Shown: positions 43,145 through 51,731, numbered from the stretch's first letter. The stretch is DNA of 64,000 nt from JAGNRR01 sp965230665 (GCA_965230665.1 CBDDLM010000004.1:2666001-2730000), one strand, 5' to 3'. The notes: generated from the sequence alone by a model not told the origin. Numbers and translations: made by a program.

Positions 43145-44083
43145 ATGAAAAGAGTTTTAATTACGGGTGGAGCAGGTTTTTTGGGGTCACATTTGTGTGA
43201 TCGTTTTATGAATGAGGGCTATGAGGTAATAGCTATGGATAATTTAATAACCGGGTCATTAAAAAATATTGAACACCTAATGCCCAATAAAAATTTCTCT
43301 TTTAACCATCATGATGTATCCAAATTTGTACATGTTGCAGGGGAATTAGATTATATATTACATTTTGCTTCTCCTGCTAGTCCAATAGATTATTTAAAAA
43401 TGCCTATTCAAACCCTCAAAGTAGGCTCTCTGGGAACACATAATCTGTTAGGGTTGGCAAAAGAAAAAAAGGCCAGAATGCTTATTGCTTCTACATCTGA
43501 GGTATATGGTGATCCTTTGGTACATCCTCAAACAGAGGATTATTGGGGGAATGTAAACCCTATTGGGCCACGGGGTGTTTATGATGAGGCTAAGCGTTTC
43601 CAAGAAGCAATTACTATGGCTTACCATAATTTTCATCAATTAGAGACCAGAATTGTGAGAATATTTAATACCTATGGTCCTCGTATGAGGTTGAATGATG
43701 GAAGGGCTTTACCAGCTTTTATGAGTCAAGCGCTCAAAGGTGAGCCTATTACCATTTTTGGAGATGGTAGTCAAACTCGTTCATTCTGTTATGTGGCTGA
43801 TTTGGTAGATGGTATCTATCGTTTACTCTTGAGTGATTATCACTTACCTGTAAATATTGGAAATCCTAGCGAAATATCGCTTAAGGAATTTGCGGAGGAA
43901 ATATTAGGTTTGGTTGATACTACTTCAGAGTTGACCTACCTTGAATTACCAAAGGATGACCCGAAGCAACGGAAGCCAGATATTACTAGGGCAAAAGAGG
44001 TTTTGGATTGGTCGCCTCGAGTGGATCGAGCAGAAGGTCTTAAAATAACTTTAGACTATTTCCGAAAGGAATTAGGTCTTTAG
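43145..44083 (+). CDS. UDP-glucuronate decarboxylase (UDP-xylose synthase)
   Basis: 312 residues from ATG 43145. Extended SDR: TGGAGFLGSHL (7-17), catalytic Ser118 (ASTSEVYGDP), Tyr146 and Lys150 (GVYDEAKRFQEA). IFNTYGPRMRLNDGRALPAF and FGDGSQTRSFCYV are characteristic of the UXS group, which turns UDP-glucuronate into UDP-xylose. Together with ugd it makes a two-step UDP-xylose route. The start lies after the ugd terminator; a near-match box TATTTTCG is 8 nt upstream. Confidence 0.94.
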   Translation: MKRVLITGGAGFLGSHLCDRFMNEGYEVIAMDNLITGSLKNIEHLMPNKNFSFNHHDVSKFVHVAGELDYILHFASPASPIDYLKMPIQTLKVGSLGTHNLLGLAKEKKARMLIASTSEVYGDPLVHPQTEDYWGNVNPIGPRGVYDEAKRFQEAITMAYHNFHQLETRIVRIFNTYGPRMRLNDGRALPAFMSQALKGEPITIFGDGSQTRSFCYVADLVDGIYRLLLSDYHLPVNIGNPSEISLKEFAEEILGLVDTTSELTYLELPKDDPKQRKPDITRAKEVLDWSPRVDRAEGLKITLDYFRKELGL

Positions 44084-44113
44084 ACTCGTCAGGATGTATT
44101 ACTTTTAGTTCGA

Positions 44114-45772
44114 ATGCGGTTATTAGGACTAACAGTTTTTTATTTTTTATTCTCTTTGGGTACGCAAGCACAAAAAAAACTACCCAACTTCATAAGTAAC
44201 GCAGATAAACGCAAAGTTGAGCGTGCTAAGAAATTGCTGAATCAAGGTAAGATCTTGGAAGGCGAAAAGATTCTAATTGATTTAAGGAATGAAAATATAA
44301 ATGAAGGATATTTTCATGAAGCTTTGGCACAAATTCAAATGCAAATCTTAAGCAAGATAGCCTTACAAACTCCTCTTTTGGAAGATGAGGGGGAATACTT
44401 TCTAGATGGAACAGAGGTGCTAAAACCTGCAGTTACTCTTGCTGAGAATTTTGTAAACAATGGCCTAGCTAGAACGGCTGAGGAGAAAAAAGAAACTGTC
44501 GATCATATTCGACTGGCTCGGTCGGACAAAAAGAAACTTAAAAAAGTTATTGGAAAAGAGGAAGAAGTAAGCAAAGACTCTCTTCAAAACCCGATCGATG
44601 CTGCCAAAGCCGAGCTCGATAAGGCAAATGCGGTAGCAGCAGCACTTGATCTATCAAAAAAGGAGAAGTTGGCCTCGGATAAAAAGAAAGCAAAGAAAGA
44701 AAACGATCTCTCTCTTATTTCATATGATAGTTATGTTTATCAATTAGTGAATACAAGTCGTTTGGCGACCTTAAAACATGAAAGAGTTGATTCGGCATCG
44801 CATTATCTGAGGGTGCTAACCATAGATACTATAAAATATGATACTTTACTAGCGCAGGTTGACGTTGACTTGTTTGCCGATGCGTTAGATTATTATTATA
44901 CAAGAGATTATACAAGAGCCGCTAAACGCTTTAAGGCAATCACTCAAAAACATATTGACTATTTTCCTGCCCATCTTTATTTGGCAAATAGCTATTTTAA
45001 TCTGGGGCTAGATACACCTTCTTATAAACAGTTTGTTTACCTTACTGAGAATTTCTCCCAAAGACCCGAAGGGTTAGAAGGGCTCTCAAGGTATTATTTA
45101 GCCAAGGGAAAATATAAGGCAGCGGCAGCCGCAATTATCAGGGCAATTATGATTTACCCTGAAGATGCTTATTTTGCTCAGTTGGACCGAATACTTAAAA
45201 GAACGGGTAAAACGTTTAAATCGCAGTGGGTGCGCAGAGAAGTGTACCCGTTGAAGACCAAGAAGAATTACGAAGAAATTATAGCAAAAGAAGAATCACC
45301 ATGGCGTTATTATCAAAACGCTAAATCAATGGTCTATTCATATGCTAAGGATGGGGTGCTTCGCAGTAATGAAGTAACCAATGAACGTTATCTTGAATTG
45401 TATGCATGGAAGGAGATGTTAGCTGGAAATCTTCGGATTGATTCCTTGATTCAAGACCCTAAAAAACGTGCTGAATATCTTAAAAAGAATAATCTGAACG
45501 AGAAGAGAAAAAAGAAACAAAAGAAGGTAAATTTTCCTTTTGCACGTTCTATGCAAAAGATGGGTTATCTCGATTGTTATGTTTTTGTTTCTCTATTTCA
45601 TCATGACCTCTATGATGGGTTTAAGGATTTTGTAGCATCAAATCCTGCTAAAGTAGAAGAATACTTTAATATTCTGTTGAGCTGGGAGAGTAAGAAATAT
45701 GACAAGTTCAGGGTTAAAAACCCAGAGGAATCAACACAAAAAGCAAAAAAGAAGTCTAAAAAAAAGAAGTAA
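44114..45772 (+). CDS. Secreted TPR protein with Lys-rich tail
   Basis: 552 residues. Signal peptide MRLLGLTVFYFLFSLGTQAQ, helical repeats at about 30-100 and 240-350 (YYYTRDYTRAAKRFKAITQK, FPAHLYLANSYFNLGL, GLSRYYLAKGKYKAAAAAII), a central Lys/Glu-rich linker (about 140-205) and a Lys-rich end (STQKAKKKSKKKK). No family recognised. Near-consensus box TACTTTTA (44100-44107) is 6 nt before the ATG. Confidence 0.8.
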   Translation: MRLLGLTVFYFLFSLGTQAQKKLPNFISNADKRKVERAKKLLNQGKILEGEKILIDLRNENINEGYFHEALAQIQMQILSKIALQTPLLEDEGEYFLDGTEVLKPAVTLAENFVNNGLARTAEEKKETVDHIRLARSDKKKLKKVIGKEEEVSKDSLQNPIDAAKAELDKANAVAAALDLSKKEKLASDKKKAKKENDLSLISYDSYVYQLVNTSRLATLKHERVDSASHYLRVLTIDTIKYDTLLAQVDVDLFADALDYYYTRDYTRAAKRFKAITQKHIDYFPAHLYLANSYFNLGLDTPSYKQFVYLTENFSQRPEGLEGLSRYYLAKGKYKAAAAAIIRAIMIYPEDAYFAQLDRILKRTGKTFKSQWVRREVYPLKTKKNYEEIIAKEESPWRYYQNAKSMVYSYAKDGVLRSNEVTNERYLELYAWKEMLAGNLRIDSLIQDPKKRAEYLKKNNLNEKRKKKQKKVNFPFARSMQKMGYLDCYVFVSLFHHDLYDGFKDFVASNPAKVEEYFNILLSWESKKYDKFRVKNPEESTQKAKKKSKKKK

Positions 45773-45775
45773 GAA

Positions 45776-46015
45776 CTACTTTAATTCACATTTCGTTTCT
45801 TTGGTATAACCATTGTTATTGATATAATCATATTTAGGACACTCTTCCAAAGCTTCTAATTTAGTCATGCCAGAAAGTTCAGATGAGCTTGTTCTTGTAT
45901 CCGTAGAGATACCATCTGATTCAGTGACCGTACATTCACAGGTAAAATTCTTCTTGCAGGATGCAGTAAATAAAAAAATACTACAAAACAATAAAGGGGC
46001 AATTTGTTTTTTCAT
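45776..46015 (-). CDS. Small Cys-rich lipoprotein
   Basis: 79 residues from ATG 46015. Lipoprotein signal MKKQIAPLLFCSIFLFTASC (Cys20), then TCECTV and two more Cys (LEECPKYD, ETKCELK), so two disulfides are possible. Similar tiny lipoproteins are frequent in Bacteroidota but without known role. The frame stays open upstream to 46207 but that part lacks any secretion signal. Ends 3 nt from the convergent TPR gene. Confidence 0.75.
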   Translation of the reverse strand: MKKQIAPLLFCSIFLFTASCKKNFTCECTVTESDGISTDTRTSSSELSGMTKLEALEECPKYDYINNNGYTKETKCELK

Positions 46016-46021
46016 AGTAGC

Positions 46022-46135
46022 ATGAAAATAGATCATATCTGGTATGTTACCAAGAGCGTGCCGATTATTTATGTTGGGGGTATGACTTATGATGCGCTCA
46101 GTGCCCATGTCGATAAGCATAGCTTGAAATATTAA
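46022..46135 (+). CDS. Possible 37-residue small ORF
   Basis: ATG 46022 to TAA 46135 reads MKIDHIWYVTKSVPIIYVGG and 17 more residues in a gap between two minus-strand genes. No promoter box, no family recognised. It could be a small gene, a remnant or chance; listed because the 248-nt gap holds no other gene. Confidence 0.2.
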   Translation: MKIDHIWYVTKSVPIIYVGGMTYDALSAHVDKHSLKY

Positions 46136-46207
46136 GATCAATTTTACTTCACCAGAGAAGCTGCAGCTTTCAAGCTTGCAACCTCGTTCATTTTCAGAAG
46201 CCCTCAA

Positions 46208-46240
46208 TAAAAAAGGTCAGTTGAATTTCAACTGACCTGG
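46208..46240 (-). terminator. Intrinsic terminator after the YceI gene
   Basis: Perfect 11-bp stem AGGTCAGTTGA / TCAACTGACCT (46214-46224, 46228-46238) with a 3-nt loop; on the minus strand it is followed by a T run. 24 nt beyond the YceI stop codon. Confidence 0.88.
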
Positions 46241-46263
46241 TGAATTATAGCTTTAAGTTTAGT

Positions 46264-46827
46264 TTAGAATTCAATATCAATTACAAGATCGAATTCGTCG
46301 TAAATCGCCTTATCTTTTAAACCTTCAAAAAAGCTTGTTGAACCATATTTTACGTTGAACTGCGTTCGATCAATTTTTAGATTAGCTGTTGCTTTATTAC
46401 CATATAAAGAAGCAGGAAATGATATCGACTTTGTGATCCCTTTTAAAGTAAGATCTCCTGTCAGTTGATAAGAATTCTTACCAGTCTTTTTATACTTTGT
46501 TAAAACCAACTTAGCCGTAGGGTGTTTATCTACACCAAAAAAATCATCTGATTTTAGATGTCCTTCTAATTTTCCTTTGTACTCACCTTGAAGATCCGTG
46601 CTCACCAAGCTTGTCATGTCGATTTCGAATGTCCCCCCAGTTATGCCACCATTTTTTATTACGACAGCACCTGATTTTAAATCAATTGTACCTGCGTGAG
46701 ATCCAGTGACTTTATAACCCTTCCATTCTAACTTACTTTTTTTTACTTTTTTCGTTTGCGCGCTTACATTCATTGTAATACCAGTTAATAACACAATGGA
46801 CATGAAGCCCAATACAATTTTTTTCAT
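46264..46827 (-). CDS. YceI-family periplasmic protein
   Basis: 187 residues from ATG 46827; an ATG at 46872 precedes the signal peptide. Signal peptide MKKIVLGFMSIVLLTGITMN..AQ, then the YceI lipocalin-like barrel: LEWKGYKVTGSHAGTIDLK, FEIDMTSLVSTDLQ, HLKSDDFFGVDKHPTAKLVL, LTGDLTLKGITKSISFP. Family members bind isoprenoid-like ligands such as quinones. Terminator follows. Confidence 0.92.
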   Translation of the reverse strand: MKKIVLGFMSIVLLTGITMNVSAQTKKVKKSKLEWKGYKVTGSHAGTIDLKSGAVVIKNGGITGGTFEIDMTSLVSTDLQGEYKGKLEGHLKSDDFFGVDKHPTAKLVLTKYKKTGKNSYQLTGDLTLKGITKSISFPASLYGNKATANLKIDRTQFNVKYGSTSFFEGLKDKAIYDEFDLVIDIEF

Positions 46828-46947
46828 ATTCGTTTCTTTTAGAAAGCGAAGGTGAGTTTTTTCTGAGCTCAAAAAATTAATCTAGATTAATAAATGGTCA
46901 ATTGTTTTGTCACCAGCCTGGATTTGTAGCAGATAGGGCATAAACTT

Positions 46948-47772
46948 CTACACGCTTACTCCGAACTCTCTTAAAGCATCATTAAGGCTTGTTTTCTTAT
47001 CAGTACTTTCTTTACGCTGTCCAATAATAAGGGCACAACTTACATTATACTTTCCCGCTGGAAATGCTTTTTCATAACTACCAGGTATAACTACAGAACG
47101 TGGAGGAACATACCCCTTCATCTCTTTAGGCTCGCTACCACTTACGTCAATTATTTTTGTACTTTGAGTCAGTACAACATTCGCTCCTAATACTGCTTCT
47201 TTACCTACATGCACACCTTCTACAACTATACATCTACTGCCAATAAACGCACCGTCTTCAATGATGACTGGGCTTGCCTGTAAAGGTTCTAATACACCAC
47301 CAATTCCGACACCACCACTTAGGTGAACGTTTTTACCTATTTGTGCGCAGCTGCCAACTGTTGCCCAAGTATCAACCATAGTACCTGCATCAACATAAGC
47401 TCCAATATTTACATAGCTTGGCATCATAATTACTCCCTTGCTGAGGTAGGCACCATAACGCGCCACAGCATGAGGTACAACGCGTACTCCGAGCTCTTCG
47501 TAATTGGTTTTTAGTTTCATTTTATCATGGAATTCAAAAGGAGGTAAACTCAATGTTTCCATTTTTTGTACACCAAAATACATGAGTACGGCCTGTTTTG
47601 CCCAGGCATTAACGATCCATTCAGTTTGATTGGTACCTTCCTTTGGCTCAGCCACACGTAGTCTCCCTTTGTCAATCTCTTCAATCGTATCATGAACCGC
47701 CTGTTCGTATTGAGCTTCTTTCAAAAGTTCTCTATTCTCCCATGCGGCCTCTATTAATTTTTGTAATTCCAT
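46948..47772 (-). CDS. dapD: 2,3,4,5-tetrahydropyridine-2,6-dicarboxylate N-succinyltransferase
   Basis: 274 residues. Succinylates tetrahydrodipicolinate from succinyl-CoA in DAP/lysine synthesis. Left-handed beta-helix hexapeptide repeats (VNIGAYVDAGTMVDTWATVG, CAQIGKNVHLSGGVGIGGVL), plus N-terminal helical domain and VPPRSVVIPGSYEKAFPAGK. With dapF it shows the succinylase route. Promoter box 7 nt before the ATG. Confidence 0.97.
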   Translation of the reverse strand: MELQKLIEAAWENRELLKEAQYEQAVHDTIEEIDKGRLRVAEPKEGTNQTEWIVNAWAKQAVLMYFGVQKMETLSLPPFEFHDKMKLKTNYEELGVRVVPHAVARYGAYLSKGVIMMPSYVNIGAYVDAGTMVDTWATVGSCAQIGKNVHLSGGVGIGGVLEPLQASPVIIEDGAFIGSRCIVVEGVHVGKEAVLGANVVLTQSTKIIDVSGSEPKEMKGYVPPRSVVIPGSYEKAFPAGKYNVSCALIIGQRKESTDKKTSLNDALREFGVSV

Positions 47773-47779
47773 AGGGGCA

Positions 47780-47787
47780 CAAATTTA
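47780..47787 (-). promoter_or_regulatory. -7 box TAAATTTG for dapD
   Basis: Exact TAnnTTTG on the minus strand, 7 nt before ATG 47772, with a minus-strand TTG 19 nt upstream as -33 element. That -33 TTG falls within the palindrome at 47794-47809. Confidence 0.7.
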
Positions 47788-47793
47788 ATCCTT

Positions 47794-47809
47794 TTGATTC
47801 TTGAATCAA
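47794..47809. promoter_or_regulatory. 16-bp palindrome between dapD and the glycosyltransferase gene
   Basis: TTGATTC-TT-GAATCAA, perfect 7-bp arms with a 2-nt spacer, in the divergent intergenic region. It covers the -33 position of the dapD promoter, so a dimeric repressor could act here. No regulator is identified. Confidence 0.45.
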
Positions 47810-47849
47810 TCATCGGCATTCGATATTCTTAAATCATTACTTTTACAAT

Positions 47850-48821
47850 CTGAAAAAAATACTCGTTATACAAACTTCTTTTATAGGTGATGTCATCTTG
47901 GCAACTGCCTTGTTAGAAAAATTGAATCATTATTACGGGAAATCTAAGATCGATATATGTGTGCGCAAGGGCAATGAGAGTTTATTTGTGGGACACCCGT
48001 ATGTTCGGAAAGTGCATGTCTGGGATAAGAGGAACAGGAAATTTAGAAATCTTTTAGCGCTATGCGAAAAAATTCGGGAAGAGCGTTTTGATGTAGTTGT
48101 AAACTTACAGCGTTATGCAAGTTCAGGTTTTCTTACCGTATTTAGTGGAGCCAAAGAGAAGATAGGTTTTAGAAAGAATCCTTGGTCGTTCTTCTTTAAT
48201 AAGCGATTTGAGCACGAGATTTCAGCACAGGGCAAGAAACATGAAGTAGATCGGAATCAAAAGCTTATTCAACATCTTACTGATACCAAACCAGCCAAAC
48301 CTAAGTTGTATCCCAGCGAAGAGGATTTTCTTAAAGCTCAACGTATTTCTATGGGTAGGGTGTATTGCACAATCTCTCCTGCCTCAGTGTGGTTTACTAA
48401 ACAACTTCCTAAGAGAAAGTGGTTAGAACTCATTGAGCGTAATACTAATGACCAACATATATTTATTTTAGGAGGGCCGCATGATAAAGCCTTAGGAGAT
48501 GAGTTAGTACAGTGCACCTCTCGAACCAATATTACAAATTTGGCTGGGGAGTTAAGTTTACTAGGTTCTGCGGCCTTAATGCAAGGGGCTGTAATGAATT
48601 ATGTAAATGATTCGGCACCTTTACATTTATGTTCTGCGCTTAATGCACCAGTGACGGCTTTTTTTTGTAGTACAGTGCCAGCATTTGGTTTTACTCCCTT
48701 ATCAAGTCAATCTAAAATTTTAGAAACTAAAGAATCGCTAAGTTGTCGACCCTGCGGTTTGCATGGTTTTAAAGCATGTCCTAGAAAACATTTTAAATGT
48801 AGCGAAATCGAGTTGCCATAA
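47850..48821 (+). CDS. Glycosyltransferase family 9 (heptosyltransferase-like), apparent CTG start
   Basis: 323 residues if counted from CTG 47850. The first possible ATG/GTG/TTG-type start is TTG 47898, but the 16 codons before it read KKILVIQTSFIGDVI, the canonical GT9 N-terminal strand and loop, and the frame is open with no ATG, GTG or TTG between the in-frame TGA (47802) and 47898 apart from TTA/CTG codons. A TACTTTTA box (47838-47845) ends 4 nt before CTG. C-terminal motifs: ISPASVWFTKQLPKRKW, HIFILGGPHD, VNDSAPLHLCSALNAPV. Adds a heptose or similar sugar to LPS core by family. Confidence 0.87.
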   Translation: MKKILVIQTSFIGDVILATALLEKLNHYYGKSKIDICVRKGNESLFVGHPYVRKVHVWDKRNRKFRNLLALCEKIREERFDVVVNLQRYASSGFLTVFSGAKEKIGFRKNPWSFFFNKRFEHEISAQGKKHEVDRNQKLIQHLTDTKPAKPKLYPSEEDFLKAQRISMGRVYCTISPASVWFTKQLPKRKWLELIERNTNDQHIFILGGPHDKALGDELVQCTSRTNITNLAGELSLLGSAALMQGAVMNYVNDSAPLHLCSALNAPVTAFFCSTVPAFGFTPLSSQSKILETKESLSCRPCGLHGFKACPRKHFKCSEIELP

Positions 48822-48868
48822 TATGACTAAATCATTCATTCATCTTGTTTCGTTAAACGGTTCAAACC

Positions 48869-48876
48869 TACTTTTG
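48869..48876 (+). promoter_or_regulatory. -7 box TACTTTTG for tsaC
   Basis: Exact TAnnTTTG match, 7 nt before the TTG start at 48884. Confidence 0.65.
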
Positions 48877-48883
48877 TAGGATA

Positions 48884-49453
48884 TTGGAACAATTCGAAAA
48901 CGATATTAAAAACTGTGTAGACGTTATGCAACATGGGGGAGTAATATTATACCCCACAGATACGATTTGGGGTTTAGGGTGTGACGCAACAAATGAAGTT
49001 GCGGTAGATAAGATCTCTGCAATCAAGAATAGGCCCCCTAACAAATCGTATCTGGTACTTATGTCTGATACACAAATGCTAAGGAAATATTTGGCAAATC
49101 CAATACCTGATTTAGAAACTTTTGTTGAAGAACAACAGGAAGCGACAACTGTTATTTATGATGGAGTCATTGGCGTCGCTGAAAATATTTTAGCAGCAGA
49201 TGGTACTTTAGGCATCCGGATTCCTAAGGATGATTTCTGTATTGCTTTGCTGAAACGCTTTAGGAGACCTATTGTGAGTACCTCGGCTAATTTAAGTGGG
49301 GCTCCTAATCCCTCATTTTATAAGGAAATCAGCGAAACTGTTAAAGAGCGAGTACAGTACACGGCAGCATGGCGTCAGCTCGATGAAAAACATAGACAGC
49401 CCTCACGCATTATTAAATTAAATGTTGATGGAAGCACACTTAGGATTCGTTAA
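48884..49453 (+). CDS. tsaC: Threonylcarbamoyl-AMP synthase (TsaC/Sua5/YrdC)
   Basis: 189 residues. Makes threonylcarbamoyl-AMP for t6A modification of tRNA position 37. ILYPTDTIWGLGCDATN, KNRPPNKSYLVLMSD, LGIRIPKDDF and PIVSTSANLSG are the YrdC-domain blocks; the C-terminal Sua5 domain is absent, hence TsaC-type. TTG 48884 is the likely start (next Met is residue 15, right at the conserved strand); the box is 7 nt away. Confidence 0.93.
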   Translation: MEQFENDIKNCVDVMQHGGVILYPTDTIWGLGCDATNEVAVDKISAIKNRPPNKSYLVLMSDTQMLRKYLANPIPDLETFVEEQQEATTVIYDGVIGVAENILAADGTLGIRIPKDDFCIALLKRFRRPIVSTSANLSGAPNPSFYKEISETVKERVQYTAAWRQLDEKHRQPSRIIKLNVDGSTLRIR

Positions 49454-49468
49454 TCGATTCCTTTTTAG

Positions 49469-49476
49469 TAAATTTG
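49469..49476 (+). promoter_or_regulatory. -7 box TAAATTTG for the membrane TPR gene
   Basis: Exact TAnnTTTG match, 7 nt before ATG 49484. Confidence 0.68.
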
Positions 49477-49483
49477 CGCACTT

Positions 49484-50146
49484 ATGTTATTTAGAGTAAG
49501 AAAATTTATAGTGCTATACCGTTTGCCTATTGCAGCTGCACTTATAGCCTTTGGGGTTTGGTTGACAATTGATGTAAAGAATGGAGCTTATACTTCTTGG
49601 CTATTTTTTTTGATAGCTGTTTTAATGATTGTTGCTCATTTTATGATTGGTCCAATTACCTTGATCCAACGTTATGTTGAAGGAGGTGATGTCGATGGCG
49701 CTAAGGAATTATTAGGAAAAGTAAAATTTCCTAAGCTTTTATATAAGCCCATTCGATCGGCTTATTATATGCTAAAATCTCAGTTCTCTACTATTAATGA
49801 GGATTATGATGCCGCTGAGACTGATATTAAACAGAGTTTAAAGGCTGGAATTAAAGAAAAGGGCATGGAAGGGACAGCTTATCTCCAATTAGGAAGTATA
49901 GCATTTAAGAAGGGTGACAAGAAGGCCGCCTATATAAATATGCGAAAAGCGGTTGAAGTAGGCTTACCAGATAAAGAAACTGAAGCGACTGCTTATTTAC
50001 AATTGGCGGGGATCTGTGCCGATCGTAAGGACTTTAGAGGAGCTAAACATTATTTTAAACGCGCCAAGGCTTTAAAACCTAAAGGAAAAATGCTTGTTGA
50101 TCAAATTAAGGAGATGGACAAGTATATGAGTCGTATTCCAGGTTAA
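49484..50146 (+). CDS. Membrane-anchored TPR protein
   Basis: 220 residues. Two membrane helices (about 12-28 and 36-58), then a cytoplasmic or periplasmic TPR region: YYMLKSQFSTINEDYDAAET, GTAYLQLGSIAFKKGDKKAA, TAYLQLAGICADRKDFRGAK, HYFKRAKALKP. Similar small proteins are common in Bacteroidota, without assigned function. It ends 5 nt before the convergent ricT gene. Confidence 0.82.
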   Translation: MLFRVRKFIVLYRLPIAAALIAFGVWLTIDVKNGAYTSWLFFLIAVLMIVAHFMIGPITLIQRYVEGGDVDGAKELLGKVKFPKLLYKPIRSAYYMLKSQFSTINEDYDAAETDIKQSLKAGIKEKGMEGTAYLQLGSIAFKKGDKKAAYINMRKAVEVGLPDKETEATAYLQLAGICADRKDFRGAKHYFKRAKALKPKGKMLVDQIKEMDKYMSRIPG

Positions 50147-50151
50147 ATGAA

Positions 50152-51450
50152 CTAATTCTTTTTAGGTGGGGCGGTTTTACGACCGCCCTTTTTATGCGAT
50201 GCTTTTTGGCTTCTTTTTTTCTTGCTTTCCTTATTGCTTGATTTGTCGTTAGATTTATTAGTTGCTTGCTGCTTCCCAGATCGTTGTTTGTTGCTGTTGC
50301 CACTATTTCGATTTCGATTCTGACCACCTTTTCCTTTACGCTTGTTTCTACTTTTTCGATCTAAAGATTTTAGACTTATATGACCGACCGTATCGGCAAA
50401 TTCAAGTTCTTTCTCTACTTGGTTCGATGTTTCAATCTCTACAGGTTTCATTTCGTCCACAACTTTTCCTTCCTTATTAAGCGCTACGATTTCATTAACC
50501 CGTTCAATACTGAGGGGGTATAATTTACTGCTTCCAGAATAACTATACCATAATAGATTCTTAAAGATGTCTTTCTTTTGAAGATAAGCCGTACCAGCAG
50601 ATGTTTTGAGCTTATCTGCTTTTCGAGGAAATATTTTTAGCGCATCCATATATGTATCCAGCTCGAAATTCAAGCAGCATTTAAGACGTCCACATTGGCC
50701 TGATAGTTTTGTTTGATTAATAGCTAAATTTTGATAACGAGCTGCGGAAGTCGATACCGAGTTAAACTTTGTAAGCCAAGTACTACAACATAGTTCCCGT
50801 CCACAGCTTCCTATACCTCCAACTTTTCCAGCCTCTTGTCGAATTCCAATTTGTTTCATTTCAACCTTCATCTTAAATTCAGATGAAAATGCTCTGATGA
50901 GTTCTCTAAAATCAACACGATCCTCTGCGGTATAGAAATAAGTTGCTTTTTTACCATCGGCTTGTATTTCGACTTCGCTCAATTTCATGTTCAAGTTCAA
51001 TCGATTTACTATAACACGCCCATTGATCATGGTTTCTTTTTCCCGTAGTTTGCTTTCATTCATTTTCTGAATATCCTCCTCGGTAGCATATCGCAGTATT
51101 TTTTTAATATCGTCGCTGTCTTCCTTTACACGTTTCTTCTTCATTTGAAGCCTTACGATCTCACCGAAGCAGCTTACCACGCCAACATCAAAACCTCCTT
51201 GACCTTCAACGGTGATATACTGTCCTTTACTTAACTCCATAGGTGATGCCAATTTATAGAAGTCCTTTCGACTACCATTATTGAAACTTACCTCCACATA
51301 CGGGAACGGTTTACCGAAGTCGGCAACCGGTATATCACTCAACCAATCAAAAACATTTAAACGATTACACCCGCCATTACTGCAATTTCCGTTACTCTTA
51401 CAGCCATTCGGTTTTCCGTCCTTCGACGAACCACAATTTCCACATCCCAT
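50152..51450 (-). CDS. RicT/PSP1-family protein
   Basis: 432 residues. N-terminal Cys-rich segment with five Cys (3, 6, 17, 23, 28: MGCGNCGSSKDGKPNGCKSN...), then the PSP1 C-terminal domain with GGIGSCGRELCCSTWL and KLSGQCGRLKCCLNFELDTY, whose Cys pairs bind Fe-S in the Bacillus RicAFT complex (RNase Y maturation, competence, sporulation). A 70-residue Lys/Asn/Ser-rich basic tail follows from about 360 and may bind nucleic acid. Minus-strand -7 box TATATTTG is 39 nt upstream. Confidence 0.9.
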   Translation of the reverse strand: MGCGNCGSSKDGKPNGCKSNGNCSNGGCNRLNVFDWLSDIPVADFGKPFPYVEVSFNNGSRKDFYKLASPMELSKGQYITVEGQGGFDVGVVSCFGEIVRLQMKKKRVKEDSDDIKKILRYATEEDIQKMNESKLREKETMINGRVIVNRLNLNMKLSEVEIQADGKKATYFYTAEDRVDFRELIRAFSSEFKMKVEMKQIGIRQEAGKVGGIGSCGRELCCSTWLTKFNSVSTSAARYQNLAINQTKLSGQCGRLKCCLNFELDTYMDALKIFPRKADKLKTSAGTAYLQKKDIFKNLLWYSYSGSSKLYPLSIERVNEIVALNKEGKVVDEMKPVEIETSNQVEKELEFADTVGHISLKSLDRKSRNKRKGKGGQNRNRNSGNSNKQRSGKQQATNKSNDKSSNKESKKKRSQKASHKKGGRKTAPPKKN

Positions 51451-51489
51451 TCTTTATATATCAAGTTGTTGTATTAATAATTATCAATA

Positions 51490-51497
51490 CAAATATA
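51490..51497 (-). promoter_or_regulatory. -7 box TATATTTG for ricT
   Basis: Exact TAnnTTTG on the minus strand, 39 nt before ATG 51450, giving one of the longer leaders in the window. The rest of the 281-nt gap to padR (51498-51680) shows no further gene or clear structure. Confidence 0.55.
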
Positions 51498-51686
51498 AGG
51501 TATTGGAAGCAAGCAGGTTTGTTGTATTTATTAAGATCGGTCGTTCCAAACTTCTTTATTTTCTTAGGTATGAAAACTTAAGAATGTGCCTCTAAGCGTC
51601 TGTTTATCGCATTTTACGGTCATTGTCGAGCAATGTACAGAAGTGTGTTACACAAATAAATATGTTAAAATAGGTACTTTGCATTG

Positions 51687-51714
51687 TATAGTAGTATATT
51701 TTACTATATATTTG
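51687..51714 (+). promoter_or_regulatory. padR promoter with overlapping operator-like inverted repeat
   Basis: Inverted repeat TATAGTA (51687-51693) and TACTATA (51702-51708), 8-nt spacer, whose right arm runs into the -7 box TATATTTG (51707-51714). The ATG lies 17 nt further. Arms with 8-nt spacer are the usual shape of PadR operators, so autorepression is plausible. Confidence 0.6.
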
Positions 51715-51731
51715 CATTAGAAAATAAAAAA

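Noticed and set aside
45776..46207. Full 143-residue frame as one protein
   Set aside because: The first 64 residues are unlike a secretion signal, while ATG 46015 begins a clean lipoprotein signal.
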